A stretch of 64,000 nt of DNA from NCBI GenBank assembly GCA_026002875.1, contig BPGE01000001.1, positions 3,844,001-3,908,000 of the forward strand. Direction: 5' to 3'. Under the pieces are notes generated by a model. That model did not search any database, was not told the DNA's origin, and saw only the letters and a program-made list of their open reading frames with translations. How positions within the stretch are numbered: position 1 is the stretch's first letter; every line of letters starts with the position of its first letter. The position numbers and the translations under genes are program-made. Shown piece by piece: positions 28,819 through 37,409 of the stretch. Source of the stretch: Bryobacteraceae bacterium (GTDB taxonomy: Bacteria; Acidobacteriota; Terriglobia; Bryobacterales; Bryobacteraceae).

Positions 28819-29876
28819 GCCTGACTGATCTCCAGCCAATCCGGATGCGCTTCCGCGTGCCGCGCAATCTCTTCGAGAATCTCCTGCAGCGGTGTTGCTG
28901 CCCGCCAGCCGAATGCCTGCTCTGTGGCCGTGGAGTCCATCACGATCCAAGGCACATCGTACCGCGGCTCGCACGGATCGGCGGCCACCGGGTGCGGCCC
29001 GAAGCGTTGGTCGCACCATTCCGTCAGCCCGCGCAGAGAGATGGCGTTCGCCGTTCCGCCGCCTGCGTGCCACACACAGGGCCGCGCTGGCCGTCCCGCC
29101 TTCATCTGTTTCACCAGCAGCGCCGCCAGATCGCGCGGGTGCAGAACGTCGCGCGTCTGCAGCCCTTCGCCGCCAAATCCGGTGTAGCGCAGCGGTCTGC
29201 GCTGCCTGTGGGCGTGGATCCAGTAGGCGATGATTCCCTGCCGCGGAGTGCCGAACTGGCCGGCGCCAGCCAGAATGCTGCACCGCGTGATCCACACCGG
29301 GAGCCCGAACGCCTCGCCGTATTCCTGCGCGAGTCTCTCCGCGGCGAGCTTCGTCGCTCCGTACAGCGAAACCGGCGCTTCTGTCGAGAAGTCTGGGGCA
29401 AGACCTTTCTGTGAAACACCCGCCGGCAGGGGAGCTTCACCATTCAGCCGGTATCCCTGGCTTTCTTCTTTCAGAGGGAGGGACCGCAACCCGCGAATGC
29501 TGTAGACGCGGCTGGAGCTCAGCAGCAGCAGCCCCGCCCCATGACGCCTGCAAAATTCCAGCAGGTTGAGCGTCCCGAGCACGTTGTGCTCCATCAGCAG
29601 GACGCTATCGTCCCCGAGTCCCGCGCGCACGTCCGGGATCGCGGCTGCATCAATCACCCAGTCAACGGGAGGAATGCCTGCGACATCCACTGCGGACCTC
29701 TGGTCGCCATGGAAAAACCGCACGCCCAGATGTCTCATGAGAGTCCGGTTCTGCTCCGAACCGGGCCGCATGAGATTGTCGAGGCCGAACAGCGACGCCT
29801 GCGGATCGAGTTCCCGCAACGCGCGGCAGAGCGCGCTGCCCACAAAGCCGCAACAGCCCGAGACCAGGATCCTCAC
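28815..29876 (-). CDS. NAD-dependent epimerase/dehydratase (extended SDR), CDP-paratose 2-epimerase-like
   Basis: 353 residues. N-terminal NAD-binding motif [13 protein letters not shown], then [37 protein letters not shown] and the catalytic [18 protein letters not shown] (Tyr and Lys present). [17 protein letters not shown] and the C-terminal [18 protein letters not shown] fit nucleotide-sugar epimerases of the CDP-paratose/tyvelose group. It overlaps the neighbouring SDR gene upstream and the GT2 gene downstream by 4 nt each. Exact sugar is unknown. Confidence 0.85.
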   Translation of the reverse strand: MRILVSGCCGFVGSALCRALRELDPQASLFGLDNLMRPGSEQNRTLMRHLGVRFFHGDQRSAVDVAGIPPVDWVIDAAAIPDVRAGLGDDSVLLMEHNVLGTLNLLEFCRRHGAGLLLLSSSRVYSIRGLRSLPLKEESQGYRLNGEAPLPAGVSQKGLAPDFSTEAPVSLYGATKLAAERLAQEYGEAFGLPVWITRCSILAGAGQFGTPRQGIIAYWIHAHRQRRPLRYTGFGGEGLQTRDVLHPRDLAALLVKQMKAGRPARPCVWHAGGGTANAISLRGLTEWCDQRFGPHPVAADPCEPRYDVPWIVMDSTATEQAFGWRAATPLQEILEEIARHAEAHPDWLEISQA

Positions 29877-30943
29877 TGCGCTCTCTGAGCCGCCCTGTCA
29901 AACCACGCCCGCGCGGTTTCTTCAAAGATCTGCGGCAGCGTCCGCGTGATCGACCACGCCGGATAATGGGACTGGATTTTCCGCAGGTCGCTGATGTAGC
30001 AGATGTGGTCTCCTTTCCTGGCTTCGTCGACGTAAGTCCAGTTCATTTTCCGGCCTGTGGCTTCCTCCGCCATCGTGATCGCCTCGAGCACCGAGCACGA
30101 ATTGCCCCGCCCCCCGCCGAGATTGTAAACCTCCGCCACGCGCGGCGCCAGAGCGAACTCCTCGACGAACCGGGCTACGTCGTAGGAATGGATATTGTCG
30201 CGGACCTGCTTCCCTTTGTATCCCAACACGCGGTAGGGCCGGCCCTCGACGCAGCACCGGACAAGATAGCTCAGAAAGCCGTGGAGCTCGACGCCGCTGT
30301 GGTTGGGGCCCGTCAGGCAGCCTCCGCGCAGACAGCACGTCGGCATTCCAAAGTACCGCCCGTATTCCTGCACGAGCACGTCCGCTGCGGTCTTGGAGGC
30401 GCCGAACAGGCTGTGCATCGACTGGTCAATCGGGAAGTCTTCGCCGATACCCCCGGCATACCGGGGGTCGTCGTAGTCCCACCGCGTGGGCAGTTCCCGC
30501 AACGGAATGGTGTTGGGCCGGTCCCCGTACACCTTGTTGGTGGAGAGGAACACGAAAGGCGATTCCGGGCAGTGCTGCCGCGCCGCTTCCAGCAGGTTCA
30601 GCGTGCCCAGCGCATTGACCTCGAAATCGAGAAACGGAATCGCTGCGGCCCTGTCATGAGACGGCTGGGCAGCCGCATGCACGATCAGATCCGGCTTCAG
30701 GCTGTTCACTGCCGCGTCCACCGCCGCCCGGTCGCGGATGTCGATCTCGTGGTGCTGGTAGCCGGGCGCCTGCTCGAGCAGGTGAGACAGCATCCATCGT
30801 GTATCTCCCTCGCGGCCGAAAAACACGCCCCGCATATGATTGTCAATCCCGGCCACGCGCCAGCCGCGCTGCGAGAAAAAGAGCGTCAATTCCGACCCGA
30901 TCAGGCCGCAGGAGCCGGTGATGAGAGCCAGCTTCGCCCGCAT
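29873..30943 (-). CDS. NAD-dependent epimerase (extended SDR), CDP-tyvelose epimerase-like
   Basis: 356 residues. [19 protein letters not shown] (NAD binding), [66 protein letters not shown] and [19 protein letters not shown] match the CDP-paratose/tyvelose 2-epimerase group. In the usual YxxxK motif the Tyr position is Phe (SLFGASK), whereas the adjacent paralogue has Tyr. It is the first of the three coupled genes running to the GT2; its ATG is followed 4 nt later by nothing unusual. Upstream lies a 317-nt gap. Confidence 0.85.
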   Translation of the reverse strand: MRAKLALITGSCGLIGSELTLFFSQRGWRVAGIDNHMRGVFFGREGDTRWMLSHLLEQAPGYQHHEIDIRDRAAVDAAVNSLKPDLIVHAAAQPSHDRAAAIPFLDFEVNALGTLNLLEAARQHCPESPFVFLSTNKVYGDRPNTIPLRELPTRWDYDDPRYAGGIGEDFPIDQSMHSLFGASKTAADVLVQEYGRYFGMPTCCLRGGCLTGPNHSGVELHGFLSYLVRCCVEGRPYRVLGYKGKQVRDNIHSYDVARFVEEFALAPRVAEVYNLGGGRGNSCSVLEAITMAEEATGRKMNWTYVDEARKGDHICYISDLRKIQSHYPAWSITRTLPQIFEETARAWFDRAAQRAQ

Positions 30944-31260
30944 AATCCATCAGCATAGCTCACGGCAATGGACTCGGCTCCCGATTCGCTTATTCCGCAT
31001 CTGCGCTCCAGCCGTTCTTGAGACAGAACCTGTGCTGCTTTAGCCGGCAGCTTGCCGCCAGCCATGTCCGGCAAAGCGTTCGCACCAGAATGCCTCCAGC
31101 AGGAACTCACCGCAGAGAACCGGGTGGGCCCATTCTATTCGCGTTGGCTCGACTCCCGTCCCGGCAGCACAAACGTCAAGCCCTGCCCAGCGGCGCGCAG
31201 CCGCACGGAGCCCCGCTTGCCCCGGACCGTGACTCTTCCGCTCCTGTTTGAACATTGCCT
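30944..31260. other. Gap without a recognised gene
   Basis: 317 nt between the membrane-protein gene stop and the epimerase start (both minus strand). On the minus strand TATGCT lies about 9 nt before the epimerase ATG and could be a -10 element. A 71-codon open frame (31255-31040, minus) has no recognisable motif. No terminator with a T run, repeat or RNA gene was seen. Confidence 0.35.
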
Positions 31261-33261
31261 TCAGCGCTGCCGTTGCTCACCTCTCGTGGATTCCGCCAGC
31301 CCGCTCGCACCACCTTCGCTGTCGGCAACCCATCGGACGCGGAACCACTTCACTCGAATCTCAGGATCGTACTCGGCTGGCCGCGGCGTCGTCCACGCAA
31401 TGGCCTGCACCGGATCCTCCTCTTCCCGGGCCGGACTTTCCAGCATTTCTGAAAATTCAGCGAGGTTTTCCGGCAGCGGCCGGATCTGCGCCGGAATCGT
31501 CAGCAGCCGCCGCACGCTGCGGTACCAGCCCTCCTTGCCAGACCGCCGCCAAACCCGCAGATGGATGGGCGCCGCACGGAGGAGAAACGTCCGCAGGGCC
31601 CCGTACGGCGAGGGCTGAATGTCAGCAGCGAAGTAGATGAACTCTCCGGGGCCGGAGTCAGGCAGCTCGACGGGTTGGTTCCAGGCGACAGAGGTCTCGC
31701 CGGCAGGGATCAGTTCAACCTGCACAGGCGGGCTTCGGCGCTCCATCAGCAGCGCACGATCACCGACCAGCACAGGCCTGTAGCGGGTCTTGAGCGCGTG
31801 AAGCGTCGCGGCGTCCTGCAGGAGCGGGTGGCGTCCATCAATGGCCTCCCAGACAAATAGCACGAAATCCGGCGCACGGTCTCCGGAGAAATGATCGGCG
31901 TTAAGACGGTCCAACGCGGGAGTATAGGCGCCGCTGGACTCGATGGTGGGACGCGGCCGGTAATTCCAGCCGTTGGCGCAGATGACGTCGATGCAGTGCG
32001 GGAATGCATCGACAGATCTGGCTCGGATGGCTTCATGGAACTCGGCGGGCAGGCGGAGATGGGTGCGGGCATTGTGAGAGTGGATCTGTAAACCCTGGTA
32101 CTCACGGCTCCAGTCCGCCAGTGTGCGCAGTGCGCCCATGATGCCCTGTGGCGTCAGCCTCGAGGCGGCGATGCGGACCAGCCATGGCTGCTCCTGCAGG
32201 ACGTAAATCCAGGTGAAGGCGCTGCCGAAGAGGAGCACCGGAACAAGCAACCGCCGCGCGAGGGGCGCCGTGCAGGCGGCAAGCAGAAACAGTCCGGCCA
32301 GGGCGAGCTTCTGCAAAGCAAGGTCCGCGTGGCCGTCCTGCCGCACCATGGCGTGCTTGAACCCAACGAATGCCGACAGACCAAAGCAGAGAAATGCGGG
32401 GCTGCGCAGCCAGCGCCACTCGCCGCTGACAACAGGCACGGAGAGAATCAGCATGCCATAAAGGACGGTCAGTCCCACTTGCCAGAGCGGCCCGTCGATG
32501 CTCATCGCATCGCTGTAACCGCTTGTGGTTTCCAGAAAATTCCTGAAGTAGGGGAACACCGCAAAGAGATCCCGCTCTACAAGCCCGAACCAGAGCAGCA
32601 CAGTGGCGGGCGGCAGAGCGAGGAAGAAAGCGGCCTGCAGGCGGCCAGGCCTGTGACGCCACAGAGCAGGCACGCAGAGAAGGTAATACAGGAGGAACGC
32701 TGCCAGCCCCTCGTTGGCTTTCAGCAGCATGGACAGGCCTGCAGCGATGGCCGCAACCGTCAGCCGCACAGGCGCCCAGGCATCCGCCCATGCCAGCGCC
32801 AGCAGGGCGGCCATGTAGCCTGCCTGCCAGACATCGGCGGGAGTGCGATCCAGAAGCGCCTGCGTGGCCAGCACGGCCGCCACGGCGGCGCCCTGCGGCG
32901 GACCCAGGCGCCGCAGCGCAGCAAAGGCTGCCCAGAGCAGGAGGAGCCAGTTCAAGACCCGCAACAGGAGAACCTGGCCAGCCGAAACCAGTTCCGGTTC
33001 CGGCGTGAACAGATAGCCGAGCGGCCCCATTGTGTAAGCGATGTGGCGGCCGAACACGAGACCCTGCTCGTGGATCAGATTCAGCGCAAGATACCAGGAG
33101 GCATCGACGCCCGCTCCATTGACCCAGGGCCGGCGGGGCAGCGCGCCGGCGAGCAGCCACAGAGCCAGAAGCCAGCAAAGGCGCAGGGAAAGATTACGGC
33201 CGGAGACGGGGAGAGCCGGGAGCAGACCTCGCGCCCGGGACCAATAGGACATTGGCCACAT
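31261..33261 (-). CDS. Large polytopic membrane protein, GT-C-like, unknown function
   Basis: 666 residues. About 11 hydrophobic helices occupy residues ~25-370, followed by a ~290-residue soluble C-terminal part rich in beta-prediction (LALNLIHEQGLVFGRHIAYT early; later PAEFHEAIRARSVDAFPHCI and IDVICANGWNYRPRP). The early loop NGAGVDASWYLALNLIHEQG has an acidic residue where GT-C transferases keep their catalytic Asp. This is suggestive only. It starts one base after the methyltransferase stop, so they are co-transcribed. Alternative start ATG 33252. Confidence 0.7.
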   Translation of the reverse strand: MWPMSYWSRARGLLPALPVSGRNLSLRLCWLLALWLLAGALPRRPWVNGAGVDASWYLALNLIHEQGLVFGRHIAYTMGPLGYLFTPEPELVSAGQVLLLRVLNWLLLLWAAFAALRRLGPPQGAAVAAVLATQALLDRTPADVWQAGYMAALLALAWADAWAPVRLTVAAIAAGLSMLLKANEGLAAFLLYYLLCVPALWRHRPGRLQAAFFLALPPATVLLWFGLVERDLFAVFPYFRNFLETTSGYSDAMSIDGPLWQVGLTVLYGMLILSVPVVSGEWRWLRSPAFLCFGLSAFVGFKHAMVRQDGHADLALQKLALAGLFLLAACTAPLARRLLVPVLLFGSAFTWIYVLQEQPWLVRIAASRLTPQGIMGALRTLADWSREYQGLQIHSHNARTHLRLPAEFHEAIRARSVDAFPHCIDVICANGWNYRPRPTIESSGAYTPALDRLNADHFSGDRAPDFVLFVWEAIDGRHPLLQDAATLHALKTRYRPVLVGDRALLMERRSPPVQVELIPAGETSVAWNQPVELPDSGPGEFIYFAADIQPSPYGALRTFLLRAAPIHLRVWRRSGKEGWYRSVRRLLTIPAQIRPLPENLAEFSEMLESPAREEEDPVQAIAWTTPRPAEYDPEIRVKWFRVRWVADSEGGASGLAESTRGEQRQR

Positions 33262-33262
33262 T

Positions 33263-33934
33263 CTAGCGAAGGGCCCTGGCTATTTCTGAATCGGCTCCTG
33301 CGACGGCGATGAGGGATTTCGGGAGGCCGCAGAACCGCTCGCGCAGGATCCGCGCTTCGGGGAAGAAACGCTGCATCTCTGCCTGCCTCAGCAGCCGGAT
33401 CTCTTCCAGGTAGTGGCGGAGATAGAACTCGCGCTCGTCCGCCGGCGCCCGCGACAGCAGAGCCCATAGTGAACAACGCGGAGCGAGGGCGCGCTGCCAT
33501 GTCCCGGGCAGCCAGTGCAGAAACGGCGTGTAGAGGTGCGGCTCGACGGGCGACGCCGCGTCCGGCGTCTGCACGAAATACCGCCGTCCCGTGCGCCGCA
33601 CCTCCGCGGCGAACCGCGCCATGGCCTCCGCCGTGCCCAGATGCTCAATCACGGAATTGCTGAACACCAGGTCGAACGACTGGTCTGCAAACGGCAGCGC
33701 CGTGCCGTCGCCGTCCACGTAGAGAACCCCGGGCGGCACGGGCTCGCGCGCGCGGGGCTGGTTCAGGATGACCAGACGCGGACGCACGGGGCAGAGTTCC
33801 CAGATCGCTGGAGTGCCGCCTACATCAAGCACGAGCCAATCCGGCTGCATGCCGAACCATTCGGCCAGCCAGCGCATGCGCTTCCGGCGGAACCGCGCAC
33901 CGAGGCGGGCAAGCTGGCCGAGTGCATCCATCAT
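33263..33934 (-). CDS. SAM-dependent methyltransferase (Methyltransf_11-like)
   Basis: 223 residues from ATG 33934. Motif I is WLVLDVGGTPAIWEL (one Gly of the usual GxGxG is replaced), then VLYVDGDGTALPFADQSFDL and VFSNSVIEHLGTAEAMARF, which is the Methyltransf_11 core. C-terminal half contains FVQTPDAASPVEPHLYTPFL and a basic/aromatic region. It heads a minus-strand glycan-type operon and may modify a lipid-linked sugar. TAGACT lies a few bases upstream of the start and could be a -10, giving a near-leaderless message. Confidence 0.82.
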   Translation of the reverse strand: MMDALGQLARLGARFRRKRMRWLAEWFGMQPDWLVLDVGGTPAIWELCPVRPRLVILNQPRAREPVPPGVLYVDGDGTALPFADQSFDLVFSNSVIEHLGTAEAMARFAAEVRRTGRRYFVQTPDAASPVEPHLYTPFLHWLPGTWQRALAPRCSLWALLSRAPADEREFYLRHYLEEIRLLRQAEMQRFFPEARILRERFCGLPKSLIAVAGADSEIARALR

Positions 33935-34275
33935 TCGTAGTCTACGCAGGCGTGGATTCCGCAAGCTCTCCTGACGCCGTCAGCTTCAACTATGGCAGTC
34001 GAACACTGGCAGGCAGGGCTGCCGGTGGAATCACCGAACGGGGAGAAACACAAGATGCCGGCATCCCGGATCGCATCCTTCTGGGTGCTGCTGTGCGGGA
34101 AACCTCGTTCTTCCGGGCGCTTGCAGCCTTTCCTTCGCTGCGCGGAACCTGCCGGAGGACCAGGCGATTCACCGAGACGAGCGCCTTGTGCGAGCGTCCG
34201 GGCGCCTGCGGTGACAGCTCGCGCGGCCGAATTCGCGGTCTTGCGCAAGAAACGCGGATCCTGCTAAGATTCAAG
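33935..34275. other. Intergenic region with tRNA promoter at its right end
   Basis: 341 nt. TTGCGC (34240-34245) and TAAGAT (34265-34270), 19 nt apart, form a plausible sigma70 promoter placed 5 nt before the tRNA. The rest has no gene with recognisable features; the short hairpin CTGACGCCGTCAG near 33973 is the only structure noted. Confidence 0.5.
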
Positions 34276-34352
<77 letters not shown>

Positions 34353-34532
34353 ACTCTCCTGCTCCCCAGTTTCTCTTCCTCCCACGTCCACTCTGTTTTC
34401 GAGCGAAGTCTCCCGTTCTCCTGCCTCGGTGCCGGCAAGATTCTGATTCGTCGGAGGCGTGCAGCTTTGCGCCCTCTCTCCGCTGTCAGCCGGCAGCAGC
34501 GGAGCGGGGCTTTGCGGCGCGCTGGAGGGGCG

Positions 34533-35327
34533 CTATTGCAGTCCGACAAGGCTGCTGAGCTTGGCCTTGTCGACGGTGAACATGGCGCGCGTGATGGGAT
34601 GGGCGACAAGCTCGGCGGAGATGGAGTGAATGCGGAGTCCGGAGGCGGGCTTGCCGAACGAGTACACGTCGGCGCGTTCGGGGTCAGCGTCGAAGGGCCG
34701 CCGGTTGGTTTCTATGTCGAAGACGGCCTGATCCACGTACTTCGCTCTGATCTCGGAAACCAGTTTGGAGCGCTGGGCATACAGGGCGTCCAGCTGGGCT
34801 TTTGTGGACTGCTTGTAGGACGCTTCCAGCGCGGTCATCTCCGCGTACTTGGCGTCAGCGATGGCGCGCTGGGCTTTGGCCGTTTCGTTGTCCTGCGCCC
34901 GCTGCGCCTTGCGCGAGGCGGAGCTGGCGGCCGACATTTCGGCCTGCAGCGCCTTGTATTTGGCATCGAGATCAGGCGGAAACTGTTTCAGCGATTCGAT
35001 TTTCGATTCGAGTTCGGTGGCAGCGGCCCATTCCGGCGTCTTGCGCTCGTCGACCTGGCTGGCGCGTCTGTACGTTCCCGACAGACGGATGGTGAAAGAT
35101 CCGATGGGGCTGTCCGAGGAGAAACTGAGAGGCGGCTGGTTGGCCACCATGGAGGCAAGGTCGGGCTTGACGAATCCGTCTGGGGCCTCGGGAAAGACTC
35201 CGGCCAGAGCTTCCAGCGCCTTTTTCTGGAACGCCAGCTCGGCGGGCGTGGGTTTGCGTTCCCTGCCGGACGGGCAATCGGCCAGCAAGGGAGACACGGC
35301 GAGAACAGCCAGGAGAATGGGTTTCAT
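34533..35327 (-). CDS. Exported coiled-coil protein of unknown function
   Basis: 264 residues. Signal peptide MKPILLAVLAVSPLLA, then a Ser/Lys-rich region, a beta-like segment (PPLSFSSDSPIGSFTIRLSG) and a long charged helix (residues ~105-200, AKYKALQAEMSAASSASRKA, KAQRAIADAKYAEMTALEAS) probably forming a coiled coil. The C-terminal 60 residues (VFDIETNRRPFDADP, GLRIHSISAELVAHP) may be a small globular domain. No family recognised. TATACT at 35341-35336 (minus) may be its -10. An 8-bp hairpin (34478-34504) lies after its stop. Confidence 0.65.
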   Translation of the reverse strand: MKPILLAVLAVSPLLADCPSGRERKPTPAELAFQKKALEALAGVFPEAPDGFVKPDLASMVANQPPLSFSSDSPIGSFTIRLSGTYRRASQVDERKTPEWAAATELESKIESLKQFPPDLDAKYKALQAEMSAASSASRKAQRAQDNETAKAQRAIADAKYAEMTALEASYKQSTKAQLDALYAQRSKLVSEIRAKYVDQAVFDIETNRRPFDADPERADVYSFGKPASGLRIHSISAELVAHPITRAMFTVDKAKLSSLVGLQ

Positions 35328-35446
35328 GACTCGTGAGTATACGTTAATCCTGAATTTTGGGAAAGAGAAATATCAGCCCCGCCCGGCCTGTCCCGGAGCC
35401 ATTACGGACAGGACGGCAGCGTGCAAACCAGGCACAAGCAAGAGCG

Positions 35447-36091
35447 TTACAATCCTCTGACAAAAACGACAACGGCTTCAATTTCCGGGCGCTTGTGGAA
35501 CCGCCCGCGGACGAGGACTTCATGCTGGCTGAGTTCGCCGACGCGAAGCCGCTCGTAGACCTGGGAGGACGTGAGGCGATTGCCGATGCCCGTGAGCGGC
35601 TTGACGTCGCCGCAGACCTCGAGCGAGCCGTCGTCGCCATGGCAGCGGGCGCAGGCGGAAAGGAACACGCCGCGCCCGAGCCGCCATTGATCGAGGAAGT
35701 GTTCGAGATCCTTTCCGTTCAGAATGCGTCCCGTCTCGATCCGGCGGACGATGCCGCCTGAGTCGACGAGCAGGGTTGCCGTGCTTGATGGATCGAACCC
35801 GGGGCGCTCGGCGTCCGATCGCGAGGGCGCAACGAGGAGATCCGCATCGCGCTCTGCGAGCTTTTTCCGGGCACGTTCGATGTCCTGTGTGGGGATGGCT
35901 TCCCCCGCCCGGGGAACCAGCAGGATGGCATCGCGTTTGTGCTGCCGCAGGTAGGAGAACAGAGAGGCGGGCCTGCCGTCAGCGGTTTCCACGGCCCAAT
36001 CGGGCGCGGGCGCCCCGAGGCGGAGCGGCGGATCAGCCGCCGCCACTATGAATCCGATCCATGCCAACGGCAGAGTGAGCCAACCCCGCAT
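35447..36091 (-). CDS. Exported thioredoxin-fold-like protein fused to a c-type cytochrome domain
   Basis: 214 residues with SD GGAGGAGG just upstream. After a signal peptide, residues 22-135 resemble an AhpC/TSA-type thioredoxin fold (LRLGAPAPDWAVETADGRPA, STATLLVDSGGIVRRIETGR), but there is no cysteine, so it is not a redox thiol enzyme. Residues 140-214 are a small cytochrome c: CARCH (Cys147, Cys150, His151) with a later LTGIGNRLTSSQVYERLRVG region. Located in the periplasm; probably an electron-transfer accessory. It lies upstream of the coiled-coil protein gene on the same strand. Confidence 0.75.
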   Translation of the reverse strand: MRGWLTLPLAWIGFIVAAADPPLRLGAPAPDWAVETADGRPASLFSYLRQHKRDAILLVPRAGEAIPTQDIERARKKLAERDADLLVAPSRSDAERPGFDPSSTATLLVDSGGIVRRIETGRILNGKDLEHFLDQWRLGRGVFLSACARCHGDDGSLEVCGDVKPLTGIGNRLTSSQVYERLRVGELSQHEVLVRGRFHKRPEIEAVVVFVRGL

Positions 36092-36259
36092 GACTGCCTC
36101 CTCCTGGATTATGCCCCCGTCGCTGGCCGACGGCGATATCGATCTGGCGGGAGACTGTGTGACGTCATAATCATCCCCCTGGAAAACCGCCGTGTGTCCG
36201 TCAGTCTCCCGCTCAGTCCATCGACCCTGTCTCGGTGGCGGGAATGCTCGGCATGGTCA
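36092..36259. other. Short gap between cytochrome gene and HEPN pseudogene
   Basis: 168 nt; no gene supported. A 69-codon minus-strand frame overlapping it has no recognisable content. Confidence 0.3.
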
Positions 36260-36672
36260 TCACGGCCGCACCTCCGGGGGCAGCCGGCCCGCGATTTCAT
36301 CGAACAGCCGGCGGGCAATGGCGAGAGCCTGTTGAGCTTCTTCTGGCGGAGGATCTTCTGAATCGCCCGGATAGCGAAATTTCCAGGCGTATTTTGTCAG
36401 CGGCACAGCGTCGTCAATCGCGTGGGCAAGCGCCGGTTCCAAGGCAAGGCATTGCTGGCCGAGCTCTTCCAGCGCATGCGTCTTCCGAAATGGAGCGCTG
36501 TGCCAGGTCAGGAAGGCTTTCAGGGCTTTCTCAGCGCCTGCTGGGCATGAAAAGCAGCATCCGCGGTGAAAGGCGGGGAGGCGCCGAGATCATGCGAACC
36601 CGCACCCAGGTCCTGAGCAGCCTTCACAAGCCAGGCCCTGGTTTCGGCAGCGAGTTCCTGGTCATGCGGCAT
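36260..36672 (-). pseudogene. HEPN-domain protein (toxin-type partner of MNT), single-base frameshift
   Basis: Starts at ATG 36672, overlapping the MNT gene by 11 nt. The first frame reads MPHDQELAAETRAWLVKAAQ and later TADAAFHAQQA, then goes out of frame at about 36534-36537 and stops at 36520. The adjacent frame continues exactly where expected: AEKALKAFLTWHSAPFRKTH, then VPLTKYAWKFRYPGD and EEAQQALAIARRLFDEIAG, ending at 36260. Total 413 nt is one base short of 138 codons, so a one-base deletion splits an otherwise complete HEPN (PF05168) domain. Either a real mutation or a sequencing error. Confidence 0.82.
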
Positions 36673-36994
36673 GGATCAGCCTGCCCTCCCTGAGGACCGT
36701 GGCGGGCAGCGAGCAGACGACGTGGCGGCGGCGCTCGAAGGCGGTGCGGGTCCAGACAAGGATGTCGGCGCCGATGCCGGTCCCGCGCAGGGCACGATAG
36801 CCAAGGTCGCTGTCGCGCCGTTCGGGCGGGGCGTCGTCCGGGACGATCAGCAGCAGGTCGTAGTCGCTGTCCGCGCCGGACTCGCCTCGTGCCTTTGAAC
36901 CGAACAGATAAATCCGTTCGGGCTGATAGGCCTCCACCAGGCGCGCGACAATTTGATCGAGGACGGGATCCTTCTCGTTCATCGATCCATCCAT
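36662..36994 (-). CDS. MNT-type minimal nucleotidyltransferase (HEPN/MNT antitoxin)
   Basis: 110 residues (start ATG 36994; ATG 36982 is an in-frame alternative). Contains the Pol-beta-like nucleotidyltransferase motif LFGSKARGESGADSDYDLLL, i.e. GS followed by the DxD metal-binding pair. In HEPN/MNT modules this protein neutralises the HEPN RNase by AMPylation. The 11-nt overlap with the HEPN gene is typical. The partner gene is frameshifted, so the pair may be inactive. Divergent from the B12-riboswitch/TonB-receptor unit. Confidence 0.85.
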   Translation of the reverse strand: MDGSMNEKDPVLDQIVARLVEAYQPERIYLFGSKARGESGADSDYDLLLIVPDDAPPERRDSDLGYRALRGTGIGADILVWTRTAFERRRHVVCSLPATVLREGRLIHAA

Positions 36995-37117
36995 GCCCCG
37001 GCTGCTGGGCACAGCGGCGGAGCAGCGTTCTGCTGAATGGATTGTACCCGGATTGCAGATCGCGATTCGCGGGGTCCAGGAACAGCTGCTGCTGCCTGCT
37101 CCGGACGATCCAAACGC

Positions 37118-37147
37118 TTGACGCCGCCGGGAATCGGACGCGATAAT
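37118..37147 (+). promoter_or_regulatory. Sigma70-type promoter of the riboswitch/TonB-receptor unit
   Basis: TTGACG (37118-37123) and GATAAT (37142-37147) are separated by 18 nt. Transcription would begin near 37154, just ahead of the cobalamin riboswitch. This is the clearest two-hexamer promoter in the window. Confidence 0.72.
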
Positions 37148-37159
37148 CGCAAATGCGCG

Positions 37160-37353
37160 CGGTTGGGCGGCCTGCAGGCCGTCCACGCAAGAGGGAACCC
37201 GGTGGAAATCCGGGACTGCCCCGCAGCGGTGAGCGGGAACGAACGCCGCAGGAGAAGGCACTGGGAGCGCAGGCTCCTGGGAAGCCGCGGCCAGTAGGAA
37301 CGCCGGCCTCAGCAATGAGCCGGTCCAGCCCGCAAGTCCGAAGACCTGCCGCC
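37160..37353 (+). promoter_or_regulatory. Cobalamin (B12) riboswitch
   Basis: The conserved elements of the adenosylcobalamin aptamer are present in order: GAGGGAACCCGGTGGAAATC (37191-37210), CGGGACTGCCCCGCAGC (37211-37227), the CACTGGG block (37259-37265), GGGAAGCCGCGGCCAGTAGG (37279-37298) and the B12 box region AAGTCCGAAGACCTGCC (37334-37350). It lies in the leader of a TonB-dependent receptor; B12 binding should lower expression. A GC hairpin just downstream (CCGGGC / GCCCGG, near 37359-37375) lacks a T run, so control may act on translation rather than termination. Confidence 0.93.
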
Positions 37354-37409
37354 GCCCCCGGGCCCGAGCGCCCGGCGGAATCCACAAGCAGCTCTCGAGG
37401 GAGGAGCGA

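Noticed and set aside
31040-31255. 71-codon minus-strand open frame in the gap before the membrane-protein gene
   Set aside because: No recognisable motif, no ribosome-binding site, and composition like the neighbouring non-coding sequence.
33935-34275. Possible riboswitch or small RNA upstream of the tRNA
   Set aside because: A few short hairpins but none of the conserved blocks of known riboswitches, 6S RNA or tmRNA.
36109-36318. 69-codon minus-strand open frame after the HEPN remnant
   Set aside because: No motif and no continuity with HEPN; out of the frame of either HEPN part.
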